A stretch of 64,000 bases of DNA from JAPSGM01 sp963777045 (GTDB taxonomy: Bacteria; Chloroflexota; Limnocylindria; QHBO01). A model generated the notes under the pieces. That model saw only the letters and a list, made by a program, of their open reading frames with translations, ran no database searches and was not told the DNA's origin. The stretch lies in NCBI GenBank assembly GCA_963777045.1, contig CAVZPD010000027.1:59532-123531 (forward strand), in the 5' to 3' direction. Shown here piece by piece: positions 8,593 through 16,384 of the stretch (position 1 is its first letter; every line of letters starts with the position of its first letter). The translations under genes and the position numbers were made by a program.

Positions 8593-8925
8593 GGGTTGAT
8601 TAGTCCTCCCGGGGGAGCACCCCCTCTACTGCCGCGCGGGCACATCCCGGCAGCCGTTGGACGTCATTAGGCGCCGCAGATGGCGCAGATGGAATCCGGG
8701 ACGGGGTGGGGGTAGGTACGGATCACAGGCTCCGTACCCCATCGGCCCCGTACGGGTCGCACCGGTACGGAGAAGCTCCCTCCGTAGGCGAATCGGTACT
8801 TTCCCGGACGACAGGCCACGGCATCGGGCCATACAGTCACAGCTCCAGGAGGGGTAGCGCAGGAGTCTTGAGACACGGCGACCGAGCCGCCGAGCTCCTG
8901 CAGGCGACGGCCGCGAGGAGGCAGC
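8593..8925. other. 333-bp intergenic region with short palindromes
   Basis: No supported ORF. It is the divergent region between the broken secreted gene (minus) and the gene at 8926 (plus). It contains several GTACGG/CCGTAC words, a 7-bp hairpin TACGGAG / CTCCGTA at 8766-8786, and a CCCGTACGGG palindrome near 8747. GGGAGG lies about 12 bases before the minus-strand ATG at 8592. It does not fit a riboswitch class that I know. Confidence 0.4.
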
Positions 8926-9549
8926 GTGAACTCGGACGACGGGGCAAGGCACCCGGCAGGGAGACAGGGAGCCCCGGAGGGAGAGTCATCCGACTCAGCA
9001 GTCCCGCTCGCGGCCGCTGCGCCTACACTCGGGCGCATGTCGCGCCGGAACGACGCTTTCCCGGAACGCCGCCCTCCGGACGACTCCAGCCAGACTGCTC
9101 CGGTGACGGCCGAAGCGGCGGCGCTGCGGGACGCCCAGTCCATCTCCGCGCGCGTGGCTGCGGACGAGGCCGCCGCCGACGCCGAGCGGCAGCGCCTCCT
9201 CCACCAGCTCCTTCCCGTCCTCGACGCGCGGATCGACCCTGTCATCCAGGTCCGCCCCGACGAGCAGCTGCACGCGGAGCGGCGCGCCGCGCTCCTCGAG
9301 CGACGGGAGGGCGGCAGGCCATCGGGCGGGACGCTCTACCTGACGTCCGGGCGGCTCATCCACGTCGGCAGCGAGCGGATCGAGGAGATCGCACTGGATC
9401 GGATCAAGGACATGGCGGTGAGCATGGAACGCCTGCTGCTGATCGAGCTGACCGATGGTTCCGACCTGGCCGTCGAGGTCGACCAGCCACGCCTGCTCCG
9501 CGTCCAGGTGTCCGCCGCGCGCGCGGTGATGCGAGGGCGTAAGGTATGA
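8926..9549 (+). CDS. PH/GRAM-like domain protein
   Basis: A 207-residue soluble protein of unknown function. The N-terminal 70 residues are low in complexity (Ser, Pro, Ala, Arg). A charged helix follows (residues about 75-130), then a compact beta domain (TLYLTSGRLIHVGSERIEEI ... LLLIELTDGSDLAVEVDQP) that looks like a PH/GRAM-type fold. GAGGAGG just before GTG 8926 supports the long form; ATG 9037 is an alternative that would remove the disordered head. Its stop overlaps the start of the next DnaJ-domain gene (ATGA at 9546-9549), so the two are translationally coupled and probably work together. Confidence 0.7.
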   Translation: MNSDDGARHPAGRQGAPEGESSDSAVPLAAAAPTLGRMSRRNDAFPERRPPDDSSQTAPVTAEAAALRDAQSISARVAADEAAADAERQRLLHQLLPVLDARIDPVIQVRPDEQLHAERRAALLERREGGRPSGGTLYLTSGRLIHVGSERIEEIALDRIKDMAVSMERLLLIELTDGSDLAVEVDQPRLLRVQVSAARAVMRGRKV

Positions 9550-10082
9550 GGCCGATGCGCGACTACTACAAGGTCCTGCAGGTCGATCCGGAGGCCGATG
9601 CCGAGGTCGTCACCGCGGCGTTCCGCGCCCTCGCGCGACGGCTGCATCCCGACCGCGACATCAGCGGCGTCGAGGAGTACCGCATGTCGGAGCTCAACCG
9701 CGCCTACGCCGTGCTGCGTGATCCGCGAAAGCGCCAGCAGTACGACGCTGAGCGGAGCCTGCAGCCGGTCGGCCCGGGCGATGTCGGAACCGGGTACGAG
9801 GCTCGGCCGGCGGGTAGCGGCGGCCTCGCCGCGCGGTGGCGGGCGCACGAGCGGGCGGCGACGTCCGGAAACGGCTCAGCGCAGCCGGCTGAAGACGATG
9901 GAGCGAGCGTGCTGTCGTTCGGGCGCTATGCGGGCATGAGCCTGCGCCAGATCGTGGAGCAGGACGCCGAATACCTGCGCTGGCTGAGCCGTCATTCGTC
10001 CGGCCTGCGCTACCGGCGTGAGATCGAGCAGGTCCTGCGCGAGTCGGCCGAGAGCAGCTACTCCTCGCGCGCCTCGCGATAG
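9546..10082 (+). CDS. DnaJ-domain protein with ExoX-C-like tail (copy 2)
   Basis: A 178-residue paralogue of the protein at 5424. The J-domain starts at MRDYYKVLQVD and keeps HPD (LHPDRDISGV); a low-complexity linker of about 50 residues is followed by the same C-terminal motif (FGRYAGMSLRQIVEQDAEYL, then RWLSRHSSGLRYR). Both copies also share the AELNRAYAVLRDP-type helix. The start codon overlaps the stop of the PH-like gene by four bases. The 3' end runs 25 bases into the convergent response-regulator gene. The J-domain implies DnaK recruitment; the tail may bind the client, but its role outside exonuclease X is not established. Duplicate copies 4 kb apart suggest local duplication and divergence. 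Confidence 0.85.
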   Translation: MRPMRDYYKVLQVDPEADAEVVTAAFRALARRLHPDRDISGVEEYRMSELNRAYAVLRDPRKRQQYDAERSLQPVGPGDVGTGYEARPAGSGGLAARWRAHERAATSGNGSAQPAEDDGASVLSFGRYAGMSLRQIVEQDAEYLRWLSRHSSGLRYRREIEQVLRESAESSYSSRASR

Positions 10083-10717
10083 CGCTGGGCGGCCTCCGCC
10101 CGATTCCGCACGCCGAGCTTGTGCAGGACGCTCCCCACGTGCGTCTCCACGGTGCGTGGCGAGATGCCCAGCTTCTCGCCGATGGCGCGGTCCGTGAGGC
10201 CCGCGGCCAGCTCGCGGAGCACCTCTCCCTCGCGGACGCTGAGAGCATCCAGGTCATCACCGCCGGCTCTGGTCGACGGCGCGGAGCGCGAGGCCAGGGT
10301 TCTCAGGGCCTCAGCGGCCATGGCGCGGGACATCGGAAGGTCGCCACGCCGGATGCCGCGGACGGCGCGCAGCAGGGCATCCGGGCTGAGGTCCTTGGTC
10401 AGGAAGCCGGCGGCGCCCTCGCGCACCGCGTCGAGCAGGTCGCGGCGGTCCGTCGACACGGTGAGCATGACGATCTTGGTCTCGGGCAGGCGCGGCCGCA
10501 ACTCGCGCAGCACGCGGATGCCGTCGCTGCCGGGCAGGTTGATGTCCAGCAGCAGCACGTCGGGACGCAGCTGCGGCGCCAGCAGGAGGGCGTCGTCGGC
10601 CGTGGCAGCCTCCCCCACCACCTCCACGTCGTTCGCGCTCAGCGCCTGGCGCACCGCTGAGCGGACGAGGGCATGGTCGTCGACCAGCATCACCCGGAGC
10701 GGCGCCTCGGTCGTCAT
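10058..10717 (-). CDS. LuxR/NarL-type response regulator
   Basis: A 219-residue DNA-binding response regulator. The receiver domain (residues about 6-122) has the acidic pair D13-D14 (MLVDDHALVR), the phospho-acceptor Asp58 (VLLLDINLPG) and the conserved Lys (FLTKDLS). The C-terminal LuxR helix-turn-helix (about residues 155-215) reads LSVREGEVLRELAAGLTDRA and ISPRTVETHVGSVLHKLGVR. The start ATG at 10717 overlaps the stop of the sensor kinase gene (ATGA), so kinase and regulator are made together. Phosphorylation by that kinase should trigger dimerisation and promoter binding. Targets are unknown. The 3' end overlaps the convergent DnaJ-domain gene by 25 bases. Confidence 0.95.
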   Translation of the reverse strand: MTTEAPLRVMLVDDHALVRSAVRQALSANDVEVVGEAATADDALLLAPQLRPDVLLLDINLPGSDGIRVLRELRPRLPETKIVMLTVSTDRRDLLDAVREGAAGFLTKDLSPDALLRAVRGIRRGDLPMSRAMAAEALRTLASRSAPSTRAGGDDLDALSVREGEVLRELAAGLTDRAIGEKLGISPRTVETHVGSVLHKLGVRNRAEAAQRYREAREE

Positions 10718-12240
10718 CCGCCTCCCTCCATCGGCTGCGCAAGCAGCAGCAGCACGCGCGTGCCGTCGCTCGGGGCCGAATCGATGCGAATCTCGGCGCC
10801 GATGATCGACGCGCGTTCGCGCATGCTGCGCAGACCATAGCGACTGGCCGCCGCCGGGGTGAGGGTGAAGCCGCGCCCGTTGTCCGCGACGACCAGCTGC
10901 AGGGCGCCGTCCACGGCCTGCAGCTCGACGCGAACGCGCGTGGCATCGGCATGGCGGTGGACGTTGTTGAGCGCCTCCTGCACGATGCGCAGCAGCTCGG
11001 CCTGCTGACGCGCGGGCAGCGTCTCGGCCACGGGGTCGACGCTGGACTCGGCCGGGATGCCGAATCGGTCGGAGAAGTCCTGCACGAAGCGCTGCAGGAC
11101 CTGCGCGAAGGAGGCACCCTCGGCGGGGCGCAGGGCCAGGATCGCCTGCCGCGCCTCGGAGAGCGCCGCCTCGATGGCGCCCGATACCTCGTCCGCGAGC
11201 TGCCGCGCCTCCTCCGGGAGGCCGGCCACCCCCGCCAGGCGCGACTGCTTGAGCTTGGCGTACCACAGCTCCTGGCTCATCCCGTCGTGGATCTCGCGGG
11301 CGAGGCGCGCCCGCTCCTCGGCCGTGGCGCGCTCCACGTCCGCCTCGCGCAGCGCGAGCAGCTCCGCGTTGGCGTCGCGCAGCGCCCGGATGTCGGCTCG
11401 TGCCTCGGCAGCCACGACCAGCAGCAGCACGGCGTAGAAGGCGACGCGGAGCAGGTCGCCGGTCGTGACCAGCGAGGCGTACGACCCCGGGTGCAGCGCC
11501 GAATGCACCTGGGCGAAGGCAGCGAGGATGAAGCCGATGGCAAGGTACTGCTCGACCTGCCGGCCGCGCGCCACGTGCAGGCGGGATGCGCTGACGGCGG
11601 CGGCCACGAACGCCAGCCCGATGCCGCCCTGCAGCGCGATCAGGAGCGGGCCGCTCTCGATCAGGAGTGGCGCCGTCGGGTCGGCACGAAGCTGGGCGAT
11701 GGCCGTGGGCGCGAGGAGCTGTGGCAGCGCGTTCTGGGCCAGGGCCATGAGCGCGGAGACGACCACGACCAGCGCGGTCGGTCCCAGGACCACGAGCGCC
11801 GCGGACGTCTCTCGGGCGTCCTCTCGCCGGAGCGCGACCGTGCCGGCGACGACGAACAGCGCCGCCGCGACGCCACGCGCGACCAGGCCCGTCCAGAGCG
11901 GCAGCTGGCCGGCTGTCGCGAGCGAGAGCCCGAGCGGATCGGCCTGTCCGCCGACCACCAGGCCGATGAAGAACAGGTTCCCTGCAGCCAGAACCAGGAA
12001 GGCCGACGCGCGCCACAACGCGGCGCGGTCCCGGTCCTCGCGGAAGTGGATCCAGGCCAGGATGGCGACGGCCAGGGCGACGAGCGACGAGGCCGCGGTG
12101 AGGACGAGGTCCAGTGGCTCGTTGACGAGTGCCGGTGCAACCCGCGGGTCGAGGACGACGAGCAGCGTGAAGGCAAGCAGCACGACCGTGACGCCGACGA
12201 TCGCCATCATGCCGCGCGAGGGGAACCGGCTCTCGGGCAC
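10714..12240 (-). CDS. membrane sensor histidine kinase (HisKA_3 type)
   Basis: A 508-residue NarL-family kinase. The N-terminal half (residues 11-280) has about seven or eight hydrophobic helices, so the input domain is membrane-embedded. A coiled-coil helix (ADIRALRDANAELLALREAD) leads to the HisKA_3 domain with phospho-acceptor His318 (LAREIHDGMSQEL). The C-terminal HATPase_c domain has the N-box (LLRIVQEALNNVHRHADAT) and G-box (DNGRGF; GLRSMRERA). It is the partner of the downstream LuxR-type regulator, which it overlaps by four bases. GTG 12240 is chosen because TATCCT lies six bases upstream. The signal is unknown. Confidence 0.93.
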   Translation of the reverse strand: MPESRFPSRGMMAIVGVTVVLLAFTLLVVLDPRVAPALVNEPLDLVLTAASSLVALAVAILAWIHFREDRDRAALWRASAFLVLAAGNLFFIGLVVGGQADPLGLSLATAGQLPLWTGLVARGVAAALFVVAGTVALRREDARETSAALVVLGPTALVVVVSALMALAQNALPQLLAPTAIAQLRADPTAPLLIESGPLLIALQGGIGLAFVAAAVSASRLHVARGRQVEQYLAIGFILAAFAQVHSALHPGSYASLVTTGDLLRVAFYAVLLLVVAAEARADIRALRDANAELLALREADVERATAEERARLAREIHDGMSQELWYAKLKQSRLAGVAGLPEEARQLADEVSGAIEAALSEARQAILALRPAEGASFAQVLQRFVQDFSDRFGIPAESSVDPVAETLPARQQAELLRIVQEALNNVHRHADATRVRVELQAVDGALQLVVADNGRGFTLTPAAASRYGLRSMRERASIIGAEIRIDSAPSDGTRVLLLLAQPMEGGG

Positions 12241-12246
12241 GTTCGA

Positions 12247-12252
12247 AGGATA
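12247..12252 (-). promoter_or_regulatory. -10 box for a leaderless mRNA (sensor kinase)
   Basis: TATCCT, six bases before the GTG at 12240. It lies between the kinase gene and the stop of the upstream phosphatase gene at 12270, so the two-component operon seems to be transcribed on its own. Confidence 0.5.
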
Positions 12253-12269
12253 CGCGCGCCTGGGCGCGA

Positions 12270-13058
12270 TCAGCTGGCCGATGGTGGGCTGAGGACGGTC
12301 CGGATCGCTTCGTGCAGCCGGCCGTTGCTGGCCAGCGCCTCAGGCCCAGTGTGCGTGGGCGCTCCGGAGAAGTCGGTCATGCGTCCGCCGGCCTCCTCGA
12401 GGATGAGCGACGGCGCCGCGAGGTCCCAGAGCGTGGGGCCGAACTCCAGCATCGCATCGGCGGCTCCCTCCGCCACCAGCATGTAGCCCCAGAAGTCCCC
12501 GAAGCCACGGTCGCGCCACGCGCTGCGCGAGAGTGCCCGCAGGGCGTCCACGCGGCCCGCCTGCTCCATCCCGCGCAGGCCGGACCAGACGAGCTGCGCT
12601 TCCTCGAGCCGCTCCACCTCCGAGACGCGGATCCGGCGCTCGCCCAGGAGGTCGCGCAGGTACGCCCCGCCGTCGCGCCATGCCCACCAGCGGCGAGCCA
12701 GAGCCGGGGCCGATACCGCAGCGGCCACCAGGCGTCCCTCGCGCTCGACGGCCAGGAGGGTGGCGAAGATGGGGATGCCGCGCACCATGTTGTGGGTGCC
12801 GTCGATCGGATCGACGATCCAGCGCGTCTCGCCGTCGCCGGCCTCCGTCCCGAACTCCTCGCCGAGCACCCCGTGCGACGGGTAGCGCTCGGCGATGCGC
12901 TGGCGCAGGAGCTGCTCGATCTGGGTGTCGGCCTGGGTGACGAGCGTCGCATCGGCCTTGGTCCGGACGGTCAGCCCGCCGGCGAGATGGCGCAGCGCGA
13001 TGGCGTCGGTCTCGTCCAGCACGGACAGGGCAAACGCGCAGAGCTCTTCGTCGGGCAC
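12270..13058 (-). CDS. hisN: inositol monophosphatase family, likely histidinol-phosphatase
   Basis: A 262-residue Mg2+-dependent phosphatase. Metal-binding motifs are intact: GEEFG (residues 66-70), VDPIDGTHN (Asp83, Asp86) and WDLAAPSLILEEAGG in the C-terminal third. The wording around the motifs (NMVRGIPIFATLLAV, GFGDFWGYMLVAEGAAD) is closer to the HisN branch, which dephosphorylates histidinol phosphate, than to inositol-phosphate enzymes; hence the symbol, with reservation. The start is GTG 13058, with TATGCT six bases upstream. The open frame continues to 13619, but that part lacks family similarity. No other his genes are nearby, so the assignment rests on motifs only. Confidence 0.82.
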   Translation of the reverse strand: MPDEELCAFALSVLDETDAIALRHLAGGLTVRTKADATLVTQADTQIEQLLRQRIAERYPSHGVLGEEFGTEAGDGETRWIVDPIDGTHNMVRGIPIFATLLAVEREGRLVAAAVSAPALARRWWAWRDGGAYLRDLLGERRIRVSEVERLEEAQLVWSGLRGMEQAGRVDALRALSRSAWRDRGFGDFWGYMLVAEGAADAMLEFGPTLWDLAAPSLILEEAGGRMTDFSGAPTHTGPEALASNGRLHEAIRTVLSPPSAS

Positions 13059-13064
13059 GGCTGA

Positions 13065-13070
13065 AGCATA
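13065..13070 (-). promoter_or_regulatory. -10 box for a leaderless mRNA (HisN-like phosphatase)
   Basis: TATGCT on the minus strand, six bases before the GTG at 13058, placed in the 29-base gap after the upstream membrane-protein gene. Confidence 0.5.
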
Positions 13071-13087
13071 CCGGTCGCCGTGTCTCC

Positions 13088-13570
13088 CTACGCCCGCCGC
13101 CTCCAGGCGATGACGATGATGGCGAGGCCGATGAGCGACTCGACGCCGAAGCCGATGCGCTCGAGGAGGACCCGATCGCCGAACTGCAACGTCAACCCCT
13201 CCACCAGCAGGGCCGCGCCGACCAGGGCGAGGCCGGGCGCGGCGAAGGGATCGCGAGCGCGCCAGGCTGCGCCGGCCCAGCCGTAGGCCGGCCCGGCGAT
13301 CAGCGCCACCGGCGCGAGGAGCCACCACAGCGAGCCGGCATCGGTGCCGGCGGCGAAGAGGTAGCTGGCCACCGTGGCGGCGAGCGCGGCGAGCCCGGAC
13401 ATCGGTCCATCCGGCCAGGGATCCGCGGTCAGCGCACCGGCCAGCCACGCGACGATGAGCCACGGCGTGACCACCATCCCGATCCAGACCGGTGCCCACG
13501 GCGCGGTATCGATCCAGCGGCTGGCGATGCCGAGGAGCACGCCGGTCGCAGCGGAGCCGGCCAGGATCAT
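13088..13570 (-). CDS. small integral membrane protein
   Basis: A 160-residue, strongly hydrophobic protein with about five membrane helices (for example TGVLLGIASRWIDTAPWAPV, LAALAATVASYLFAAGT, LIGLAIIVIAWRRRA). The pattern of short helices with Trp and Gly resembles the DUF6518-type family, but I recognise it only weakly. No catalytic motif is visible. Its ATG overlaps the gatB stop (ATGA at 13567-13570), so it is cotranscribed and coupled with gatB; a functional link to amidotransferase activity is not implied by the sequence. Confidence 0.75.
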   Translation of the reverse strand: MILAGSAATGVLLGIASRWIDTAPWAPVWIGMVVTPWLIVAWLAGALTADPWPDGPMSGLAALAATVASYLFAAGTDAGSLWWLLAPVALIAGPAYGWAGAAWRARDPFAAPGLALVGAALLVEGLTLQFGDRVLLERIGFGVESLIGLAIIVIAWRRRA

Positions 13571-15036
13571 GCGTCCAGCTGGCGCCGCAGCTCCTCGTTG
13601 ACGAGCCTGGCGTCGGCACGGCCGCCGGTCCGCTTCATCACCTGTCCGACCAGGAAGCCGTAGATCTGCTGCTTCCCGCCCCGGTATTCCGCCACCTGGG
13701 ATGGGAATTCGGCCACCACCGCCGAGACCTCTCGCTCGATCGACGAGGCGTCGCTGACCTGGGCCAGGTTCTCGCGTTCGATCACCGCTCGCGGCGACTC
13801 GCCGCTCTCGAACGTCCGCGCCAGGACCGCCTTGGCGTTCGTGGCCGAGACGCGAGCGGCATCGACCTCGCCGAGGAGCTCCGCCAACCCGGCCGGCGGC
13901 AGAGCCACCGCTCCGGCGCGCAGCCCGTCGTTCGCGTGCTGGTTGAGCAGCCGGCTGAACTCGCCGCTCACCCAGTTCGCCGCGGATTTGGGGGTCGCAC
14001 CGGCCGCCACGACGGCGTCGAAGTAGTCGGCCAGCTGGACGTCCGCGGTGAGGACGCCCGCGTCGTACTCGGAGAGGCCCAGCGAGGTGACGTACCGCTC
14101 CCGTCGCGCCGCCGGCAGCTCCGGCAGGACGGCCCGCAGCTCGTCCACCCAGGCCGCGGGCGGGCGCAGCGGCGGCAGGTCGGGTTCCGGGAAGTAGCGG
14201 TAGTCGTTCGCCTCCTCCTTCGAACGCTGCGGGATGGTCCGCCCCGCGTTCTCCTCCCAGCCGCGCGTCTCCTGGACCAGCCGCTCGCCCTTGTCGAGCG
14301 CCTCGGCGTGGCGCTGCACCTCGTACTCCATGGCGCGCTCCAGCGAGCGGAAGCTGTTGAGGTTCTTGACCTCGACCTTGGTGCCGAAGCTGGTCGAGCC
14401 CATCGGCCTGAGGCTGACGTTGCCCTCGATGCGCATGGAGCCGGTCTCCATGTCGCCGTCGGAGGCGCCGATGTAGCGCAGGATGTCACGCAGCGTCTCG
14501 CCGTAGGCGCGCGCCTGGGCGGGCGAGCGCACGTCCGGCTCGGTCACGATCTCCATCAGCGGCACGCCTGCCCGGTTGAAGTCGACCAGCGTGTGGCCGC
14601 GGCCGCCGTGCTGCAGACGTGCCGTGTCCTCCTCCAGGTGGGCGCGCGTGATGCCGATCGTCACGCTCCGTCCCTCGGCGGGCACCGGCACCAGCAGGCG
14701 GCCATTCGAGCAGAGCGGCAGTGCGTACTGGCTGATCTGGTAGCCCTTCGGCAGATCGGGGTAGAAGTAGTTCTTGCGCTCGAAGCGCACCGCCTCGGTC
14801 TCCACCTGGCACTCCAGCGCGAGTCCGGTCAGCATGACCAGCTCCACGGCCCGACGGTTGATGACCGGCAGCGTCCCGGGCATCCCCAGGCAGACCGGGC
14901 AGGTGCGCGTGTTCGGTTCGTCCGCCTCTCCGGGGGCCGATGCGGTGGCACAGCCACAGAACATCTTCGACGCCGTCTTCAGCTGGGCATGCACCTCGAT
15001 GCCGATGACGGTCTCGTACCTGGTCGCCACTGCCAT
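13567..15036 (-). CDS. gatB: Asp-tRNA(Asn)/Glu-tRNA(Gln) amidotransferase subunit B
   Basis: GatB, 489 residues, the kinase/tRNA-binding subunit of GatCAB, which converts Glu-tRNA(Gln) and Asp-tRNA(Asn) to the amidated forms using ATP and ammonia from GatA. The N-terminal cradle opens with YETVIGIEVHAQLKTASKMF; four cysteines (C27, C29, C46, C49) form the usual zinc site. Further signatures are NYFYPDLPKGYQISQY, DFNRAGVPLMEIVTEPD and KVEVKNLNSF. The YqeY-like tail domain (from about residue 330) ends with YGFLVGQVMKRTGGRADARL. Length is normal. It is separated from gatC/gatA by 7.7 kb. ATG 15036 has TAGAAT six bases upstream. Confidence 0.98.
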   Translation of the reverse strand: MAVATRYETVIGIEVHAQLKTASKMFCGCATASAPGEADEPNTRTCPVCLGMPGTLPVINRRAVELVMLTGLALECQVETEAVRFERKNYFYPDLPKGYQISQYALPLCSNGRLLVPVPAEGRSVTIGITRAHLEEDTARLQHGGRGHTLVDFNRAGVPLMEIVTEPDVRSPAQARAYGETLRDILRYIGASDGDMETGSMRIEGNVSLRPMGSTSFGTKVEVKNLNSFRSLERAMEYEVQRHAEALDKGERLVQETRGWEENAGRTIPQRSKEEANDYRYFPEPDLPPLRPPAAWVDELRAVLPELPAARRERYVTSLGLSEYDAGVLTADVQLADYFDAVVAAGATPKSAANWVSGEFSRLLNQHANDGLRAGAVALPPAGLAELLGEVDAARVSATNAKAVLARTFESGESPRAVIERENLAQVSDASSIEREVSAVVAEFPSQVAEYRGGKQQIYGFLVGQVMKRTGGRADARLVNEELRRQLDA

Positions 15037-15042
15037 GCTCCG

Positions 15043-15048
15043 ATTCTA
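15043..15048 (-). promoter_or_regulatory. -10 box for a leaderless mRNA (gatB)
   Basis: TAGAAT six bases before the gatB ATG at 15036; a good match to TANNNT and no Shine-Dalgarno sequence between box and start. Confidence 0.55.
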
Positions 15049-15109
15049 GCGGCGACGCGCGGAGCGCCCGTGCAACACGGGCTGGGACGCCGGACGGTCC
15101 CCGGCCTGC

Positions 15110-15115
15110 TAGGCT
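15110..15115 (+). promoter_or_regulatory. -10 box for a leaderless mRNA (gene at 15122)
   Basis: TAGGCT six bases before the ATG at 15122. With the gatB box at 15043-15048 it forms a divergent pair of leaderless-type promoters. Confidence 0.5.
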
Positions 15116-15121
15116 CCGGCC

Positions 15122-15556
15122 ATGAAGATCGGCGAATGGGACAACCTGGGCCGGGCCCGCGGCCTGCTGCAGCGCCAGCTGGGCGAGCTGGGCGCCGCGG
15201 AGTACGCCGCCCACGTCACCATCAACCCGGATAACGGCCGGCTGCGCGTCCTGGTCGCGACCGACATCGGCCTGCTCGACTACTCGTACGGTCCCGCCGG
15301 CGCCGACCCCGAGGGCGCGTGGCTCCTGCGCGGCGAGCTCTACCGATGGAACTCGGTACGCGCCATGCGCCTGCAGACGGATGCGCAGGTGAACGAGGAC
15401 TCGGGCGAGGTGCGAGGCGTCTGGCGGGTCATCGCCGACCAGCCGAAGATCGAGCTCGCGGCCGATTCCACTGCCGAAGGCGAGGCCGAGCGCTCCGTCG
15501 CGGCGCTCCTGCCATTCGCCCGCGCCTGCATCCTCCACGCCGGAGCCGGCACGTAA
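15122..15556 (+). CDS. hypothetical protein, possible PH-like fold
   Basis: A 144-residue soluble protein that I do not recognise. Its secondary-structure pattern is an N-terminal helix (NLGRARGLLQRQLGELGAAE), a run of beta strands (LRVLVATDIGLLDYSY ... YRWNSVRAMRLQTDA ... WRVIADQPKIELAAD) and a final helix (ERSVAALLPFARACI). This order of a beta sandwich capped by a helix is like small PH-type domains seen elsewhere in the window, but there is no firm motif. It stands alone between divergent gatB and a convergent methyltransferase gene (9 bases between the stop codons). Confidence 0.65.
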   Translation: MKIGEWDNLGRARGLLQRQLGELGAAEYAAHVTINPDNGRLRVLVATDIGLLDYSYGPAGADPEGAWLLRGELYRWNSVRAMRLQTDAQVNEDSGEVRGVWRVIADQPKIELAADSTAEGEAERSVAALLPFARACILHAGAGT

Positions 15557-15565
15557 CGAGGCTGC

Positions 15566-16384
15566 TCAGCGCCGCGCCGCCAGGTAGATCACGCCGAAGG
15601 GGATGCGGAGCGAGCCGTCCGGCTGCCGCGGCGTGGCCGCAAGCATCTCGTCGGTGAGCGCGTCCTGCCGTTCCGGCGTCCAGTCCGCCGTCGCCGCCCC
15701 GCGCGAGCCGATGGAGCGCCACAGCCGGAACGCCTCGTCGTCAGGCAGGACGATGGCGTGCCGGGGATCGACCTCCGTGCGCGGGTCGCGCCAGCCGACG
15801 GCAGCCGCCAGCCGCTCCAGCTCCTCGGGCTCCGGGTAGCGACCGCCGGTACCGATCCCGTGGCGGGCGTAGATCTCGTCGTAGATCGCGACCGGCGCGG
15901 CGTCGCTCGGTCCCGGGACCGAGAGGCTGAGACGGCCGCCGCGACGCGTCACCCGCAGCCACTCGCCCAGCGCCGCGCCACGATCGGCCGCGAAGAGCAG
16001 CGAGTGGACGGCCAGCAGGCAGTCGAACGTCTCGTCGCCGAAGTCGAGCCGCTCGAAGTCCATCTCCCGGAAGCGGACGGCGGGAACCTGCGCACGCGCA
16101 AGGGTGAGCATCCCCTCCGCACTGTCGATGCCCGTCACGCGACGCTCCTCCCCAACCGCCGCCGCGGCCCCGATACCGGTGCCGGTCCCGACGTCCAGCA
16201 CCCGCTCGCCGGGCTCGAGCTGCGCCCGGGCGACCACGCGCGCGGCGACCGGCAGGAGTGACGGGACCATGGTGGCGAGATAGCCGGCGGCGACGTCGGA
16301 GAAGTACCCGGCGCTCACCGGCGGCGGCGATGCCCGGACATCAGTCGGCTCGAGCGCCGCCCTGCGATGTGCCGTGCCGGCCAT
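15566..16384 (-). CDS. class I SAM-dependent methyltransferase
   Basis: A 272-residue methyltransferase of the type-11/UbiE-like group. Motif I is VLDVGTGTGIGAAAA; motif II is the acidic VTGIDSAEGML; motif III follows in LDFGDETFDCLLAVHSLLF, and the C-terminal half has the RRGGRLSLSVPGP strand-turn of this fold. The substrate cannot be read from sequence. The ATG at 16384 overlaps the aminotransferase gene by 44 bases; GTG 16318 (VSAGYFSDVAAGY) would avoid the overlap and still include the whole fold, so the start is uncertain. The overlap indicates cotranscription with the aminotransferase. Confidence 0.85.
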   Translation of the reverse strand: MAGTAHRRAALEPTDVRASPPPVSAGYFSDVAAGYLATMVPSLLPVAARVVARAQLEPGERVLDVGTGTGIGAAAAVGEERRVTGIDSAEGMLTLARAQVPAVRFREMDFERLDFGDETFDCLLAVHSLLFAADRGAALGEWLRVTRRGGRLSLSVPGPSDAAPVAIYDEIYARHGIGTGGRYPEPEELERLAAAVGWRDPRTEVDPRHAIVLPDDEAFRLWRSIGSRGAATADWTPERQDALTDEMLAATPRQPDGSLRIPFGVIYLAARR

